Source: Varroa destructor (taxonomy: Eukaryota > Arthropoda > Arachnida > Mesostigmata > Varroidae). From it: a stretch of 64,000 nt of DNA. A program made the position numbers and the translations under genes. The stretch's first letter is position 1; every line of letters starts with the position of its first letter. The notes below the pieces were generated by a model. The model saw only the letters and a list, made by a program, of their open reading frames with translations. It was not told where the DNA came from and did no database searches. Location of the stretch: assembly GCF_002443255.2 (NCBI RefSeq), contig NW_019211454.1, positions 32,532,061 through 32,596,060 of the forward strand, given 5' to 3'. This document shows positions 60,001 through 64,000 of the stretch, piece by piece.

Positions 60001-63000
60001 CGATAGCTAATTTCCTGAATAATGTTTAAACACGAGTACGGCATTTTGTTTCCGATGCATTATATTATCCGATACATTATACTGAGCCGAAACGTCCCCA
60101 CGCATAGTATTTACAAATAGTAGTGTGCCTCAATGATGCGTAATAATTCAGATTTACAACTTTTTTATGCATGTAACTAAAATGTAATTTGAAATCCGTT
60201 TGTACTACTTAAAATAGATTTTTGGGTAAAAGTGTCCGAACTAACTCTTTATTTTGTACCTTATGTAGGGTGCTGTTTGATATATGTTAGTTTGTGTGTA
60301 GGAGGCAATCGAGTGCACGCTTTCTACTGCTGGCGTTTACATAGTGCCTGTGTCTGTCATCTGTAGTCAATGAAGTCTGTACACGGTGTGCGTTGCAAAA
60401 CACGCGAATGTTCTAATCGGAGTGAGATCTAGTCATTCCGACACAGTCTTCTTCTAACAAATTACTTCAGCATGCCTATCATTAGCAGGCATTTTTGAGC
60501 AAAACGTATACATGACTGGAAACTTAATAGATGCCAATCTCCCTTGAAATAATTTACCTACTCAGGTGTGCATTTCTTTCTTCTCAAAGAGTTATTCATT
60601 ATTCCATAATGTATAGTTTTAAATTTGATATCACCACGCTATCTGTTTAAGCATAGTTTGCATACTGCGATCAGCCGGAAAGAATATACTGACTGTATTA
60701 CATTAATAAGGGATTGTTTACTTGAAACCCTGTTGGTAGCTCACGTTGTGGTCTTGATTATCGTTAATTGCCTGTAAGCTGAGCATTTTTTAAAAAAGGA
60801 TACCTATAAGCAGGGAACTTCATTGTGGTAACCGTTTCTTGATCAGTAGGCTATTGACGAAAATCACTAGTATAAAATTAATTTTCATTTATGATTACAG
60901 TGACATCGTTTCTAATCTTATCATTCTTTTTATGTCTACTAGATACATTTATTGTAAAATAAAGTCGTCGATATCCAGAATGTAGAATAACCGACCCCCA
61001 ATGTCCGGCTCCGAAAAAGAGACACTGGGGTAAGAAGCATTTTCGCCGGAATGGCTTTGCTGATAAGTGCGTCCATTCAAACAGGTTTCTATTGATTTAT
61101 CATGTACCAATACACGGACTGTGTAGATATTTCTTTACATTAATGACAGAGGCCTTTATTGCTTTTTAGTGTCTCATTGATGACTGACTTCTGTCTGCAA
61201 TCTACTCTAAGATGTGATTAACATAGCATTATTACTAAAAATGTGCAACAAGCACTCTTAAATTCGTGGGTTTTTTTTACCCAATCGTGCACATATAAGT
61301 ACGCAGATGAGCAAACAAGACTCTCGCGGGATTATAGTAAGGGGAACAAGCTACGCTATTATCTTTTACTTGTGTTACTGGCTCGGCATGGAGGCTTACG
61401 TACGAGCAAACTTATGGTGCACTTGCTGTGCGATGGTGGTGCTTCCCGTCACAAGCTTGAGATCCGAAATCTCTTTCGTCTTGCGTAGTAATGTCGCACG
61501 CTTTTCCGCGCCGCCAAGTCAAATTTGCTACTCACCTCGATGAAGGGTTTGTCTTCTACGCCTGTCGCGCTACAGTATTGTACTGTGCAGGAAGGCTGAT
61601 AGGCATTCTCATATCTTTGGAAACAGCAACAGTAACTATTGGTAGCAGGTGGCAAGAATGGCAAACTCCGCTGCTTCCTGATGCCGACTACGTCACCACT
61701 GATGCCACACATCGAATATGTCAAGGACAGGTGGCGCTGCGACATTAAGCAACAGCCACAACCACTGTTGATAGTGGAGCAGCTCTCAGAACGCCAGTAA
61801 GCCAGCCAACCTGCAGACAAGATATCAAACACTTACAGGAACACGACTGCCTTTTACTTCTGAAATGCTGCCAAGCAGACGCTGTACTGAATGGCAGTCG
61901 GTGGTTGACGCAGTTTTTACAGCCCTGTACCATATCACCGTGATAGTGTAGTAAGTAATATGTTTGTTAGCCGAACTTAAGGACACGTGATTGTCTAGGT
62001 TTGAATCCAGGTGTACACACTTCGTTTCGAACTGGGAACCAGTGATCTGAACTAATGCACTAAAACCTAAGTATCGGACGCAAGACATGACAAACATCGA
62101 TCTTCATACATTGACGTGCTCATATGCTCGTTCTGTACGGCGAAAATTGAGGACAATGATGGCAATAGACGGGAGGAAGCGTGTGTATCATAAAGGAGAA
62201 CGATGATTTTTGATACGTTTCCGGAGCCATAATTGTGCTGCTGCTTATTTTTATTAACTAGTGTTTGCGTTGAAGAACTGTGACTGCCAAGACTGCTTCT
62301 ATTTAATGTTTCCATGTTCACACAGAGGAACTTTTGTGGGTATGAAACCGCTTAACCCTAAATAGCTCATTGCAATCACAAAATTCCAAATGTGGTCAAC
62401 GATATTTATCTATTTTCGGTACTATTATTATTCTTCATTTACGAAAACCTTAATTTTATTATCTTTACTTCCAATCACTACGTTCAGCGATAAGATGATG
62501 AATCGTAGTTGCAGAAATAGCAGCTGCTGCTTACATCCAATCTTTTCTCTCAAGAGGCGTGTTTTAGTATTGTGGATCTCCTATGACTACAGTCAAAACG
62601 AATCTGATATGCTGGAGAGCTAACCATTCGACGTTGTAACGTGTACTTTATACGCTGTAAACAAAAGATAAGACGATAAATGTCTTGAGTCACGTATTAC
62701 CTGAATAGCCTTAACGAAACCAAGATGTGTCTGGTATTGGTATACAAGACCATGAATGGATACCTGAAATCTCATTAATTCCATTTCTCTTGTCGCAATG
62801 CAATTTTAATGCTAATCACATGTTTGGCTGTTTATACCTAGGATAGGCAGAAAAAGCAGCTTTACTGTTACATAGAATCTACACCTCAGCATCTATTTAT
62901 GAACTTCTAAAAATAATTACATTAACATACCTAGGGGCTAATGGGCTGTTATCGGTAGTTAAAGAACGAGCTTGTTGCCGATGTGCGCCGTACACACCGA

Positions 63001-63119
63001 GGTTCTTTCTTGAAGTATCAAACGGAAACCATCAAAGCAGCAACAGTAAGACGACGATCAATATAGCAGCTAAGATTTGCTAAACTCTATTTAGTAAAAT
63101 ACTTCGTTTTGTTACTTAC

Positions 63120-63192
63120 CAGCCTTTTTGTTATTTCTACCCTCCACATTTAGATACAGGTGTTCTTTCGAAGCAATAGGACGCTTAGCATC
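63120..63192 (-). CDS. Possible upstream exon of the NWD2-like gene
   Basis: A minus-strand 73-nt segment lies between the acceptor TTCTCTATTCTTGGCCTTTTTGAG and the donor G/GTAAGT. It is open in one frame, DAKRPIASKEHLYLNVEGRN and four further codons (NKKA), and leaves a single G. Exon 1 begins with AT and needs exactly one G to form the expected aspartate. LYLNV could be the hydrophobic strand that precedes D-x-x-x-ER in the family, but the usual S-x-x-P-E motif is not obvious. Accepting it implies an intron of about 18 kb. A plus-strand candidate exon overlaps it, so at most one of the two is likely real. Confidence 0.3.
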
Positions 63193-63250
63193 CTCAAAAA
63201 GGCCAAGAATAGAGAATTACAAGGCAGTGGAGGATAATTATAGTAAAACG
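63154..63250 (+). CDS. Possible plus-strand exon of an unknown gene
   Basis: A strong acceptor (TTATTTCTACCCTCCACATTTAG) and a strong donor (GTAAGTACG) bound 97 nt that are open in one frame: YRCSFEAIGRLASSKRPRIE followed by NYKAVEDNYSKT. SSKRPRIE resembles a basic nuclear-localisation stretch. No family is recognised, and no partner exon was found in the 750 bases that remain downstream. It overlaps a minus-strand candidate exon and could be its shadow. Confidence 0.25.
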
Positions 63251-64000
63251 GTAAGTACGTCAGACTCGGTCGAAAGAAATAGAGAAGGAGAGCCGCCAAT
63301 TCATTCCGTAAACAGTTTAAATGTTTCGGAGTAAAGTTCAATTAAAAACTCTGCTGTTCCCTCTTTTGTTTGCAATTACCCTGAATCTCCCTAGCTTGTT
63401 CAGTGCGTATTGAATTTCCATCGTCATTTTCCTCGTCGCCAGCTCTCAGTGGCCTTTAGCAGATAAAAGGAGTGCAGAAGGGAACAGAGAGAAGCAAGCA
63501 GATCACGTTAGTGGGGAATGACAGCTCTGAGGGCACTATGGTACGAACCACTATCTACCTGTCCCTTCATATTTGATTATTCCCCGGCTTCTTCTTGTCT
63601 CCGCTTCTACGACCTCCCTTTTCAAAGACTGGGGATCTTCGTTTCTTTTTGACCTAACCAAGCCCTAAGTTTCTAGCTCTATCCTAGAGAAAGTCCAACT
63701 GCCGGAGACTTGCTGCTCAAGATCTCCGCCTAGAGCGCGCTGGACGGGAGATATCGAAAAAGAGGCCAAATGGACAAGTAAAGCCTGTGCCGTAGCATTT
63801 TCGGGTCTTTGTGACCCTCGTTCATTTGTGCCGATTTAACGTTTCTAAACCAACCCGAAGGACAGAGGCGGTAAGCTGAGAGCTTATCTGCTATTGCCAG
63901 GAGCTACAAGTCATAGTCTAGAGACTGAGCTTAAAAGTGACTATTAAACGGCACATGTTTCTCTTTTAGACCCATTTATTTAGGATTGAGAACGGTGTTA
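63251..64000. other. Window edge, no assigned gene
   Basis: About 750 bases with no recognisable coding, RNA or repeat feature. Confidence 0.65.

Larger units (their letters stand above)
45229..63119. other. Region upstream of exon 1 (flank or long first intron)
   Basis: Contains (TA)n at 46157, poly-A at 47352, the mariner relic at 48400-48880, the hairpin at 49433, two exon-like minus-strand frames at 50946-51620, the 55-bp tandem duplication at 52997 and the tRNA-like piece at 56955. The long plus-strand frame at 53074-53535 is pyrimidine-driven and has no recognisable domain. No promoter was identified. Confidence 0.6.

Noticed and set aside
62067..62321. Minus-strand ATG frame (METLNRSSLGSHSSSTQTL) considered as the first coding exon of the NWD gene
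   Set aside because: The nearest donor (GTATCA) is weak and in the wrong phase for exon 1, and no family motif is present.

Overview
The window is animal nuclear DNA. It is AT-rich, with long GT-AG introns, many (TA)n and other microsatellites, decayed Tc1/mariner transposase relics, and one 25-base assembly gap. The organism cannot be fixed from the sequence. An arthropod is likely, and a mite such as Varroa would fit, but that is a guess. Almost every open frame longer than 60 codons is a chance frame. The real coding signal is a chain of short exons on the minus strand.

That chain is the main result. Fourteen exons run from 45228 down to 32. Each has consensus or near-consensus splice sites, and every one of the 13 exon-exon joins matches in phase. 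Together they give about 766 codons of a STAND-class NTPase of the NWD family (NACHT and WD repeat domain proteins, closest in layout to NWD2). The order of parts is: an N-terminal block with the E-R-x-x-L-x-E-x-x-x-P-x-L and W-Y-x-x-D-E-N-A-x-P-P signatures; a linker; a NACHT domain with P-loop GVEGSGKS (exon 7) and Walker B LVIILDDLDE (exon 9); then the winged-helix and helical parts up to an N-x-x-K-x-x-x-L-P block (exon 14). The WD40 propeller expected downstream would lie beyond base 1, outside the window. A possible further upstream exon at 63192-63120 has exactly the phase exon 1 needs, but it is weakly supported.

Layout: 1-3364 intron 13, with microexon 14 at its far end; 3365-16823 exons 13 to 8; 16629-15241 intron 8, which holds a Tc1-like relic; 21048-23602 exons 7 and 6; 23603-39530 a 16-kb intron with a mariner relic, a hairpin, the N gap and a few unexplained plus-strand frames; 39531-45228 exons 5 to 1, with a GC-rich CTG-repeat segment in intron 1; 45229-63119 either upstream flank or a first intron of about 18 kb, with a second mariner relic, a hairpin, a perfect 55-bp tandem duplication, a tRNA-like segment and two unassigned exon-like frames; 63120-63250 a spot that looks exonic on both strands.

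No rRNA, functional tRNA, CRISPR array or bacterial-type feature was seen. Nothing is clearly a new biological system. The most useful leads are the split NWD-like gene itself, with its divergent N-terminal motif, and three perfect-arm hairpins.
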